This document shows, one piece after another, positions 1-5,232 of a stretch of 5,232 nucleotides of DNA (position 1 is the first letter of the stretch; each line of letters begins with the position of its first letter). Source of the stretch: Ruminococcus flavefaciens (GTDB lineage: Bacteria; Bacillota; Clostridia; Oscillospirales; Ruminococcaceae). The DNA lies in the NCBI GenBank assembly GCA_002350065.1, contig DEDQ01000015.1, forward strand, positions 27,021-32,252, read 5' to 3'. The translations under genes were made by a program, and so were the position numbers. Under the pieces are notes generated by a model. It had not been told where the DNA came from, searched no databases, and saw only the letters and a list, made by a program, of their open reading frames with translations.

Positions 1-566
1 TCATACTTGCGTCCGCGGCGAATCTCGCGGGCGATGAATTTCTCGCAGTCGTCCACTATCCAGCGGACAGGCTTCTCGGTGAGACCGGAAGCGGCGGCGT
101 TGTCGCGTGCCCACTGCACCATGCCCTTCGAGGCATCAACGTGGCATACGGAAGCTCCCGCCTCCGCACAGGCGAGAGTTGCTCCGCCGGTATATGCAAA
201 CAGATTCAAGACGTTTATCTCGCGTCCGGAATTTCGTATCTTCTCCGCCATGAAGTCCCAGTTTACCGCCTGCTCGGGGAAAAGTCCAGTATGCTTGAAG
301 CCGGTAGGACGGATATTGAAAGTGAGCGGACCGTAGCTTATCTTCCAGCTTTCGGGGAGCTTTTTGCGGAACTCCCACTCGCCGCCGCCCTTATTTGAAC
401 GGTGATAGTGACCGTCTGCGCCGCTCCAGAGCGGGTCTTTCTTATCGGTCTTCCATATTATCTGAGGGTCGGGGCGCACGAGGGAAACTTTTCCCCATTT
501 TTCGAGCTTTTCCCCGTCAGATGTATCTAATATGACATAGTCTTTCCAGTTATTGGCTGTTCTCAA
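1..566 (-). CDS. Class I SAM-dependent methyltransferase, RlmI/RlmK-like (5' part only)
   Basis: This partial gene encodes the first 188 residues of a methyltransferase and runs off the left edge. What is seen: a short N-terminal region containing VRPDPQIIW (30-38), then RPTGFKHTGLFPEQ (86-99), the glycine-rich SAM-binding motif I VLNLFAYTGGAT (119-130), the acidic motif II HVDAS (142-146), and WIVDDCEKFI (169-178), followed by the start of the strand that normally leads to the DPP catalytic motif, which lies outside the window. These features match the COG1092/PF10672 group, which includes the 23S rRNA methyltransferases RlmI and RlmK. The actual RNA substrate cannot be inferred, and no N-terminal PUA domain like that of RlmI is evident. 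The start is TTG (566-564), because the first in-frame ATG is codon 106, far inside conserved sequence. The SD AAGGAG lies 8 nt upstream and overlaps the stop codon of the GlmM-like gene, so translation is probably coupled to it. Confidence 0.88.
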   Translation of the reverse strand, partial: MRTANNWKDYVILDTSDGEKLEKWGKVSLVRPDPQIIWKTDKKDPLWSGADGHYHRSNKGGGEWEFRKKLPESWKISYGPLTFNIRPTGFKHTGLFPEQAVNWDFMAEKIRNSGREINVLNLFAYTGGATLACAEAGASVCHVDASKGMVQWARDNAAASGLTEKPVRWIVDDCEKFIAREIRRGRKY

Positions 567-574
567 TTTGGTTA

Positions 575-580
575 CTCCTT
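575..580 (-). promoter_or_regulatory. Ribosome binding site of the methyltransferase, overlapping the upstream stop codon
   Basis: On the minus strand the sequence reads TAAGGAG. The TAA (581-579) ends the GlmM-like gene and its last two bases begin the AAGGAG Shine-Dalgarno. Eight bases separate this SD from the TTG start at 566. The arrangement decides the unusual start codon and implies that ribosomes finishing the upstream gene help initiation. Confidence 0.8.
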
Positions 581-1943
581 AATGCGGCTTGTAGAGGTCG
601 AGCCGTTCTTTTATGGTATCGGCTATTTGCAGAGCCATAGTGTTTATCGTCGAAAAGTCCCTGCCCTCTATGCGTATGCGTATCACAGGGTCTTTGCCGG
701 CTTCGCGGACAACAACTCTGCCGTCCTCGCCGAGTATCTGCTCGAATTCGTCGATTATTCCGGTGATAGCGCGGTCATTTTTCCATACCTCGCGGAAGCG
801 CTTGTCTATTGGCACATTCAGCATTACCTGCGGACATTTCTCTATCAGCGAAGAGAGCCCGCTCATCTTGCTGCCGGAGCGTTTCAGCACCTCAAGCAGC
901 CTCAGACCCGTGAGCTGACCGTCTGCCGATGTCGAATCATCAGGGAAGAGGATATGTCCGGCGGGGTCGCCTCCGAGGCTGTAGCCGCACTCGAGCATAC
1001 GTCTTATCATGCTGCGCTCACCGGTCGACGAGGCGGAAGTGCCTATTCCGTTGGTGCGCGCGAATTGCAGCAGTCCGAGGTTGTTCGCCTGCGTGAAGAT
1101 AATCGTGTTGTGGCTGAGTCTGCCCTGCTCCTTCATATCCTTTGCGCAGGCAGCGATGATGACGTCGCCGTCCGCAAGAGCTCCTGTCTCGTCGACCGCG
1201 AGACAGCGCTCAGCCGCGCCGTCAAAGGCGATTCCGCAGTCGCAGCCGTTTGCAGTCACAAAGCGCATTAGCGCGTCAACGTGAGTGCTTCCGCAGTCCT
1301 TGTTTATGTTCATGCCGTCGGGCTCGTTGCCCATGATGAGGACCTCAGCTCCGCGGTCTGAGAATATCCTCTCCGCAGTCGAGCTCGCACAGCCGTTTGC
1401 GCAGTCTACGGCGATTTTCAGTCCGCTCAGGTCGGAAGGGAAAGCCTCGTTCATGTGGGAAATATACTCGTCTACAGCCGAATCGTCGATAGTCATTCTG
1501 CCGTATTCCCTGCGCGGGATAGGCACGATATCAGCCGGATTGTCGAGAATGAGCCGTTCGAGAGCGTCCTCGCGGTCGTCGCTGAGTCGGTGACCGTCGG
1601 CGGCAAAGAGCTTTATCCCGCTGAATTCAGCGTGTATATGCGAAGCAGTTACCATTATACCGCCGCTTGCGCCCTTTTCCCTGACGTACCATGCAAGCGC
1701 CGGAGTAGGCACCTCACCGAGCAGAACAGCGTCCGCTCCGGCAGAGCATATACCCGCGCAGAGCGCAGCAGCTATCGCATCGGAGGAGCTGCGGGTGTCC
1801 TTACCGATGAATATTTTCACTTTTCCGCCCGAGCGCTCCGCAAGGACTGCGGCTGCTGCACGACCGGTCTGCAAGGCAAGCTCGCAGGTTATCTCGGTGA
1901 CGGCGATACCTCTCATACCGTCTTTTCCGAACATTCTTCCCAT
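579..1943 (-). CDS. GlmM-like phosphohexomutase homologue with altered active-site loops (possible pseudoenzyme)
   Basis: This 454-residue protein aligns by eye along its whole length with GlmM (phosphoglucosamine mutase, usually about 445-450 residues), which converts glucosamine-6-phosphate to glucosamine-1-phosphate for UDP-GlcNAc synthesis. Conserved scaffold: FGKDGMRG (5-12), IGKDTR (46-51), TASH with the expected phosphoserine S101 (99-102), VDCANG (179-184), PDGMNIN (208-214), GSTH (218-221). The four functional loops depart from the family: SHIH for SHNP (101-104); DGAAER for DGDGDR (241-246), losing one metal-binding Asp to Ala and another to Glu; GGDPAGH for GGEQSGH (324-330); REAGKDP for RPSGTEP (413-419). 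GERS also replaces the usual GDR (308-311). The reading frame is intact, so this is not a decayed gene. Ordinary mutase activity looks unlikely, and a regulatory or changed-substrate role is inference. The start ATG has AGGAGG 7 nt upstream. A standard glmM is presumably elsewhere in the genome. Confidence 0.85.
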   Translation of the reverse strand: MGRMFGKDGMRGIAVTEITCELALQTGRAAAAVLAERSGGKVKIFIGKDTRSSSDAIAAALCAGICSAGADAVLLGEVPTPALAWYVREKGASGGIMVTASHIHAEFSGIKLFAADGHRLSDDREDALERLILDNPADIVPIPRREYGRMTIDDSAVDEYISHMNEAFPSDLSGLKIAVDCANGCASSTAERIFSDRGAEVLIMGNEPDGMNINKDCGSTHVDALMRFVTANGCDCGIAFDGAAERCLAVDETGALADGDVIIAACAKDMKEQGRLSHNTIIFTQANNLGLLQFARTNGIGTSASSTGERSMIRRMLECGYSLGGDPAGHILFPDDSTSADGQLTGLRLLEVLKRSGSKMSGLSSLIEKCPQVMLNVPIDKRFREVWKNDRAITGIIDEFEQILGEDGRVVVREAGKDPVIRIRIEGRDFSTINTMALQIADTIKERLDLYKPH

Positions 1944-1950
1944 TGCTTTT

Positions 1951-1956
1951 CCTCCT
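1951..1956 (-). promoter_or_regulatory. Ribosome binding site of the GlmM-like gene
   Basis: The minus strand carries AGGAGG, 7 nt before the ATG at 1943-1941. This fixes the start in preference to the second in-frame ATG (codon 4). The site is only 3 nt downstream of the last hairpin of the array (1960-1978), so folding of that hairpin could affect ribosome access. Confidence 0.85.
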
Positions 1957-1959
1957 CTC

Positions 1960-2077
1960 CCAGAGGCGCTGCCTCTGGACTCTGGTTAAGGCTCTGCCTT
2001 AACGATCCGCAAGGACTCTGCCCTTGACCCGCCTAAGGCTCTGCCTTAGGAATCCGGCAAGGGAGAATCTCCCTTGC
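1960..2077. repeat. Tandem array of five small hairpins with variable stems and a period of about 24 nt
   Basis: Five inverted repeats follow one another: 1960-1978 (CCAGAGGC, loop gct, 8 bp); 1985-2003 (GTTAAGGC, loop tct, 8 bp); 2010-2026 (CAAGGAC, loop tct, 7 pairs with one A-C mismatch); 2032-2050 (CCTAAGGC, loop tct, 8 bp); 2057-2077 (GCAAGGGAG, loop aat, 9 bp). Centres are 23-26 nt apart. Spacers are actctg, gatccg, acccg and aatccg, three of which are clearly related. Stem sequences differ but both arms change together, as expected if structure rather than sequence is kept. Hairpins 2 and 4 share TAAGGC/GCCTTA, so alternative long-range pairing is possible. None has a T-run on either strand, so a simple intrinsic terminator is unlikely. 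Possible roles are an interspersed repeat element, an mRNA processing or stability element, or a protein-binding leader for the GlmM-like gene. The function is unknown to me. Confidence 0.85.
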
Positions 2078-2183
2078 AACCCAACTCACGTTGTCGCTCG
2101 TGACCTCGCTCACTCTGTACAAAAGACCCACTCTGCTTTCGCTCATTGGCACTTTGCTTGTATGGTTACCGGAAATTTCTCTG
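2078..2183. other. Non-coding spacer with short reiterated motifs, between the hairpin array and the C39-like gene
   Basis: No gene with a credible ribosome binding site is seen here. TCGCTC occurs three times (2094-2099, 2106-2111, 2139-2144) and CACTCTG twice (2111-2117, 2129-2135). A weak inverted repeat TCACG/CGTGA flanks an 8-nt loop (2086-2103). The reiteration suggests that this stretch and the adjacent hairpin array belong to one repeat-type element of roughly 190 bp, but its ends cannot be defined from one copy. No convincing promoter or terminator was recognised. Confidence 0.5.
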
Positions 2184-2705
2184 CTATTTTTTGATGTAGT
2201 ACACGACTATCGGCTTATGCCTGCCGAATATTTCCTCCGGCTTCTTTGCATATTTCACCGTGCCGCAGTTGTTGTAGCGGTTATAGACGCATATCCTTTC
2301 CTTCTCGCGGACGCAGAATACCGTATGCACCGTCGAAAGGAAAGGCTTTCCCGTCCAGAACGATACTATAAACGCCGGAAGTCCTTTTACGCTGTCACAG
2401 CGTTCGTAATCAGCTCCGAATTTTTCAAGCGCCTTTCCGAGCCGGAACATATTACAGCCGAAAAATCCGAGCAGCATACGGTACTTTTCAAGAAAAAACG
2501 CGATATTCTGCAATTTCTGCGGCTTGCCGATGTATTGGAGCGCGTTGTACACGGATATGACCTCACAGCCGTTGAAGCTCATGGGGCACAGTCCGTAACG
2601 CAGCTTGGAAACATCTCCCAAGCCCTGTCCGTTTATCATTTTATCGCCGAGCTTATGAACGAGGTTCCGCTCATAGTTATACCGGCGCGTAGTTTTTATC
2701 CTCAT
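2184..2705 (-). CDS. Putative C39/YvpB-like (papain-fold) cysteine peptidase-like protein
   Basis: This 173-residue protein is not a family I can name with certainty. What is seen: NGCEVISVYNALQYIGK (45-61), resembling the GCE-x-x-S nucleophile helix of Peptidase_C39_2/YvpB proteins; then an A-F-F-L-E-K segment and GCNMFRLGKALEKFG (83-97), like the helix after it; VHTVFCV (126-132), which could carry the catalytic histidine; and VYNRYNN (140-146), which could carry the Asn/Asp. A C47-H127-N142 triad is therefore proposed. The oxyanion glutamine usually found shortly before the cysteine is not obvious. There is no signal peptide or membrane segment, so the protein is probably cytosolic, unlike many relatives. 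Seven cysteines are present. The ATG lies 4 bp after the ruvB stop with no clear Shine-Dalgarno, so translation is probably coupled to ruvB. Other papain-fold or transglutaminase-like families remain possible. Confidence 0.8.
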   Translation of the reverse strand: MRIKTTRRYNYERNLVHKLGDKMINGQGLGDVSKLRYGLCPMSFNGCEVISVYNALQYIGKPQKLQNIAFFLEKYRMLLGFFGCNMFRLGKALEKFGADYERCDSVKGLPAFIVSFWTGKPFLSTVHTVFCVREKERICVYNRYNNCGTVKYAKKPEEIFGRHKPIVVYYIKK

Positions 2706-2709
2706 GACG

Positions 2710-3762
2710 TCAGAATGTGAGCTGTCCCTCGCTGCCGCCCGATTCCGGCGGGACTATGCCGAGGTGCTCATACGCGAGACGGGTAGCAACTCTGCCGCGC
2801 GGAGTCCTTCCGAGGAAGCCGAGCTGCATAAGGAACGGCTCGCATATATCCTCGAGAGTTACAGATTCTTCGCCTATCGCGGAGGCGAGAGTTTCAAGTC
2901 CGACCGGACCTCCGCCGTAGCCCTTGATTATCATCTGGAGCATTCGCCTGTCGAGGCTGTCAAGTCCGAGATTGTCTATCTCAAGGCGGCTGAGAGCTAT
3001 TGAAGCTATCTCCTGAGTTATCCTTCCGTCGCCCATGACGTCCGCAAAGTCGCGAACTCGTTTGAGCAGGCGGTTAGCGATACGCGGCGTGCCTCTTGCA
3101 CGGCTCGCTATTTCGGCAGCTCCGTCCGTATCGCAGGGGATACAGAGTATCATAGCGCTCCTGCGGACGATGTCGGTGAGCTGCTCGGTCGTGTAGAGCT
3201 CCAGACGCTCAATAACGCCGAAGCGGTCGCGCAGCGGAGCTGAGAGCTGACCGGCACGGGTCGTCGCGCCGATGAGCGTGAACGGCTTCAGGTCCATACG
3301 TATCGAACGCGCGGAAGGTCCCTTGCCGATGATTATATCAATTACCCTGTCCTCGAGTGCGGGGTAGAGTATCTCCTCTACGGCGCGGGAAAGGCGGTGT
3401 ATCTCGTCGATGAACAGTACATCATTGTCGTTAAGGCTCGTGAGCAGCGAAACGAGGTCACCGGGCTTTTCGATAGCGGGACCCGTCGTAACGCGGAGGT
3501 TTACTCCGAGCTCGTGAGCGATTATCGACGAAAGAGTGGTCTTGCCCAGTCCGGGAGGTCCGTACAGAAGTACGTGGTCGAGGGGCTCGCCGCGCTTTTT
3601 TGCGGCTTCGATATATATCGCTATCTTCTCCTTGACCTTGTCCTGACCGATGTATTCGTGGAGATTCTGCGGGCGGAGCGTTACCTCGATGTCGCCGTCG
3701 TCCTGAGTTACCTCAGGCGATATGACTCTCGGAGCAAACTCCATATCCTCTGTCTGTATCAA
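2710..3762 (-). CDS. ruvB: Holliday junction branch migration DNA helicase RuvB
   Basis: RuvB is the hexameric AAA+ motor that, with RuvA, drives branch migration of Holliday junctions during recombination and repair. The 350 residues contain every expected element: [12 protein letters not shown] (29-40), Walker [10 protein letters not shown] (68-76), Walker B LFIDEIH (116-122), sensor 1 GATTRAG (165-171), the arginine finger in LRDRFG (R178), sensor 2 [10 protein letters not shown] (224-233), and the C-terminal winged-helix DNA-binding domain with [11 protein letters not shown] (283-293) and [10 protein letters not shown] (315-324). The start shown is TTG (3762-3760), with AAGGGAG 11 nt upstream, a rather long spacing. 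The alternative is ATG at codon 7 (3744-3742), which has no well-placed SD of its own. An in-frame stop, that of the upstream sseB-like gene, excludes earlier starts. The gene follows sseB by 21 bp and precedes the C39-like gene by 4 bp. Confidence 0.98.
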   Translation of the reverse strand: MIQTEDMEFAPRVISPEVTQDDGDIEVTLRPQNLHEYIGQDKVKEKIAIYIEAAKKRGEPLDHVLLYGPPGLGKTTLSSIIAHELGVNLRVTTGPAIEKPGDLVSLLTSLNDNDVLFIDEIHRLSRAVEEILYPALEDRVIDIIIGKGPSARSIRMDLKPFTLIGATTRAGQLSAPLRDRFGVIERLELYTTEQLTDIVRRSAMILCIPCDTDGAAEIASRARGTPRIANRLLKRVRDFADVMGDGRITQEIASIALSRLEIDNLGLDSLDRRMLQMIIKGYGGGPVGLETLASAIGEESVTLEDICEPFLMQLGFLGRTPRGRVATRLAYEHLGIVPPESGGSEGQLTF

Positions 3763-3783
3763 AGCTTTGAACGCTCCCTTCGC

Positions 3784-4518
3784 TTATCTCTCGAAATAAC
3801 GCTTCTTGCGGACGTAAAACGGCTCTACGGTAGCAGCAGCCTTCTTGCCCATCTCCTGCTCGTAGCTGATGAAGCAGAGGTGCTCGTTCGCCTTGACGGT
3901 CTTGGAGAGATACTTTGAAAGCGGCACGAAGAGCTTTCTTGTACTTCCCATCATATCAAGGACTATCAGAAGCTGAGGTCTCTCGCAGCCCTTTATCATC
4001 TCCATGATGAAGGCGCGGTCAACGTTAGGCTGCTTGGAAAGGAATTTCGTCGCCGCCTTTGTTATATGAAAGACCTCGTGCTCGCAGGGACGGTAGCTTA
4101 TAGTATCCGCCTCGTTGTAGGAGATAGCCTTTATCTTGAGGTTTCTCGCTATCATGAGGATACTTTTTATCTCCTGCGAGGAGAACTCCTTGCCGTAGGA
4201 ATTAGGATTCAGAACTGCTGAAACGGACTGTATCAGGTCAAAAAGGCGCAGGCAGTTTATCTTGTAGCAGTCAACATATCGCTTGGCAAACTGCTGGAGC
4301 GAGCGATAGCTCGTGAAAAACGGGATAAAGATATCGCCGTCGGGATTCTGCGTGGTGATGAGCTCGAGCTGTATTCCGCCCTCTTCGCGGCTGCGGTCTT
4401 CCTTAACGGGGCTCTTGCAGATAACGTAAACGTCGCTCTTGATAAGGGTCTGCAAGAATATTGAGCGCTTTGACGGGTCTTTTATGGCTGCTTTGAGCAG
4501 CTCGTCAAGATTCATCAT
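3784..4518 (-). CDS. SseB-family protein
   Basis: This 244-residue protein resembles SseB (E. coli SseB is about 260 residues), a family named for enhanced serine sensitivity whose biochemical role is not settled. What is seen: an N-terminal SseB-type domain at about 5-120, with the helix LDELLKAAIKDPSKRSIFLQ (4-23), a strand SDVYVICKSPV (28-38), and DGDIFIPFFTSYRSLQQFA (60-78), the usual 'value, bounds check' region, followed by LNPNSYGKEF (103-112). A second domain at about 140-235 includes HEVFHITKAATKFLSKQPNV and LLIVLDMMG, in the style of the SseB C-terminal domain. No signal peptide or membrane segment is visible, so it is probably cytosolic. The start ATG has GAAAGGA about 11 nt upstream; the second codon is also ATG. 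The position between ruvA and ruvB is unusual. Whether this links the protein to recombination is unknown. Confidence 0.82.
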   Translation of the reverse strand: MMNLDELLKAAIKDPSKRSIFLQTLIKSDVYVICKSPVKEDRSREEGGIQLELITTQNPDGDIFIPFFTSYRSLQQFAKRYVDCYKINCLRLFDLIQSVSAVLNPNSYGKEFSSQEIKSILMIARNLKIKAISYNEADTISYRPCEHEVFHITKAATKFLSKQPNVDRAFIMEMIKGCERPQLLIVLDMMGSTRKLFVPLSKYLSKTVKANEHLCFISYEQEMGKKAAATVEPFYVRKKRYFER

Positions 4519-4580
4519 AGATAAATCAGTCCTTTCTATCAGGGATATTTATGTAAGAAAATAAAAGTTCGTGATAAAAA
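4519..4580 (-). other. AT-rich gap between ruvA and the sseB-like gene
   Basis: The 62-bp gap is clearly richer in A and T than the surrounding genes and ends with the GAAAGGA ribosome binding site of the sseB-like gene (core at 4530-4535). An AT-rich gap could hold an internal promoter. The only -10-like hexamer seen on the minus strand, CATAAA, has no matching -35 box, so a promoter is not claimed. Confidence 0.4.
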
Positions 4581-5195
4581 CTACTTTGCCGCCATTATCC
4601 TCAGCGTTTCCTTGATGATGTCCTGCGTGTCGAGGGACTGGTCGAGCTTGCCGAGTATCGGAGCTACCTCGCCCTGCGAATATCCGAGCACCATAAGAGC
4701 CTCCATAGCTTCGGAAACAGCCGATGTCACGGCTCCCTGCGGGATAGCCGCGAAGTCTGCGGCGTCCTTGCTTATCGAGCCGCCGAGCGACTCTGAGGAT
4801 ATCTTATCCTTTAGCTCGAGGACTATCCTCTGCGCGGTCTTAGCGCCTATGCCCTTGGTCTTGGTGAACGCCTTGCTGTCGCCGGAAGCAACGATAAACG
4901 CGAACTTCTCCGGCGTCATATCCGAGAGTATCGCCGTCGCCGCCTTTGGACCTATTCCCGAAACGGAAATGAGCAGCTTGAAGCAGCTGAGCTCCTGCAT
5001 GGTCGCGAATCCGAAAAGCTCTACAGCGTCCTCGCGGACGTAGAGGTAAGTATAGAGAGTCGCTTCGCTGCCGATATCACCGAGCTGAGCGACTGTGCTG
5101 TATGAGGTGCGGCAGGCGTAGCCCACTCCGCTGCATTCAACGACTGCGAGCCCGAGCTCCTTGACGATGAGCTTGCCGCGTACACTGTATATCAT
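4581..5195 (-). CDS. ruvA: Holliday junction branch migration complex subunit RuvA
   Basis: RuvA is the tetrameric protein that binds the four-way Holliday junction and loads RuvB. The 204-residue length is normal for the family. Domain I (OB fold, about 1-63) starts MIYSVRGKL and ends with VREDAVELFGF, in which E55 and D56 match the acidic pin that sits at the junction centre. Domain II holds two helix-hairpin-helix motifs, VSGIGPKAATAIL (78-90) and TKGIGAKTAQRIV (113-125). A flexible, poorly conserved linker follows (about 132-155). Domain III (about 156-204), which contacts RuvB, includes SAVSEAMEALMVLGYS. The start ATG has a strong AAAGGAG 8 nt upstream and fits the family N-terminus, although the frame remains open to the window edge. 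The partner ruvB lies one gene downstream rather than directly adjacent. Confidence 0.97.
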   Translation of the reverse strand: MIYSVRGKLIVKELGLAVVECSGVGYACRTSYSTVAQLGDIGSEATLYTYLYVREDAVELFGFATMQELSCFKLLISVSGIGPKAATAILSDMTPEKFAFIVASGDSKAFTKTKGIGAKTAQRIVLELKDKISSESLGGSISKDAADFAAIPQGAVTSAVSEAMEALMVLGYSQGEVAPILGKLDQSLDTQDIIKETLRIMAAK

Positions 5196-5203
5196 TATGA
5201 TTT

Positions 5204-5210
5204 CTCCTTT
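5204..5210 (-). promoter_or_regulatory. Ribosome binding site of ruvA
   Basis: The minus strand carries AAAGGAG, 8 nt before the ATG at 5195-5193. It fixes the ruvA start even though the same frame has no stop before the window edge. Confidence 0.8.
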
Positions 5211-5211
5211 A

Positions 5212-5232
5212 TCAGCCCCAGCGTGTCGAATG
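5212..5232 (-). CDS. Possible 3' end of an upstream gene (ruvC is the obvious candidate)
   Basis: Only about 20 bases lie upstream of ruvA. One minus-strand frame reads H-S-T-R-W-G then TGA (5214-5212). Another reads F-D-T-L-G-L-I-K-E-K-S then TAA at 5197-5195, overlapping the ruvA ATG by one base. Either could be the tail of the preceding gene. ruvC often precedes ruvA in bacteria, so it is the natural guess, but the fragment is too short to recognise by sequence and neither frame can be preferred with assurance. Confidence 0.25.
   Translation of the reverse strand, partial: HSTRWG

Noticed and set aside
582..1271. Long plus-strand open frames opposite the GlmM-like gene, and similar ones opposite ruvB and ruvA
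   Set aside because: They are antisense shadows of well-supported genes, have no recognisable domains, and arise from the codon pattern of moderate-GC genes.
1960..2077. CRISPR array
   Set aside because: There is no constant direct repeat: the period is only about 24 nt and the part that stays similar is a 5-6 nt spacer and loop, with stems varying. No cas gene is present.
2057..2077. Intrinsic terminator of the ruvA-ruvB gene group at the strongest hairpin
   Set aside because: The 9-bp stem is suitable but no T-run follows it on either strand, and further hairpins come directly after it.
2033..2146. A 37-codon minus-strand reading frame (starts MSESRVGLLY) running into the hairpin array
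   Set aside because: It has no Shine-Dalgarno, overlaps the repeats, and its translation simply follows the inverted-repeat sequence. Short open frames of this size are expected by chance.
4519..4580. Internal promoter in the AT-rich gap before the sseB-like gene
   Set aside because: Only a weak -10-like hexamer was found, and no -35 box at a suitable distance.

Overview
All supported genes in this window lie on the minus strand and read from the right end to the left. The products are typical of a low-GC-lineage Firmicute, but base composition is only moderate, with GC a little over half by eye. Strong AAGGAG/AGGAGG ribosome binding sites, frequent TTG starts and the RuvB/GlmM sequence style suggest a gut clostridium of the Ruminococcus/Oscillospiraceae type. 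This assignment is an inference from protein style; no rRNA or other marker gene is present.

In transcription order (right to left): a few bases of an upstream gene, possibly ruvC (5212-5232); ruvA (4581-5195); an SseB-family protein (3784-4518); ruvB (2710-3762); a 173-residue protein resembling a C39/YvpB-type cysteine peptidase (2184-2705); a 240-bp gap with five regularly spaced small hairpins (1960-2077); a GlmM-like phosphohexomutase homologue (579-1943); and the first 188 codons of an RlmI/RlmK-like class I SAM methyltransferase (1-566, continuing off the left end). Gaps are 62, 21, 4, 240 and 12 bp. No T-tailed terminator was seen, so the genes could be one transcriptional unit, with the hairpin array as the most likely internal boundary or processing point.

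RuvA and RuvB form the Holliday-junction branch-migration motor and look fully functional. An sseB-like gene lies between them, where the two genes are usually adjacent.

The two most notable items are in the left half. First, the GlmM homologue keeps the family's length and scaffold, but four signature loops are altered: the metal loop reads DGAAER instead of DGDGDR, the sugar loop GGDPAGH instead of GGEQSGH, the phosphate loop REAGKDP instead of RPSGTEP, and the residues after the catalytic serine read SHIH instead of SHNP. This suggests a pseudoenzyme or a strongly repurposed paralogue. Second, the hairpin array has stems that differ in sequence while spacing, loops and inter-hairpin spacers stay similar. 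Its last hairpin sits 3 nt from the Shine-Dalgarno of the GlmM-like gene.
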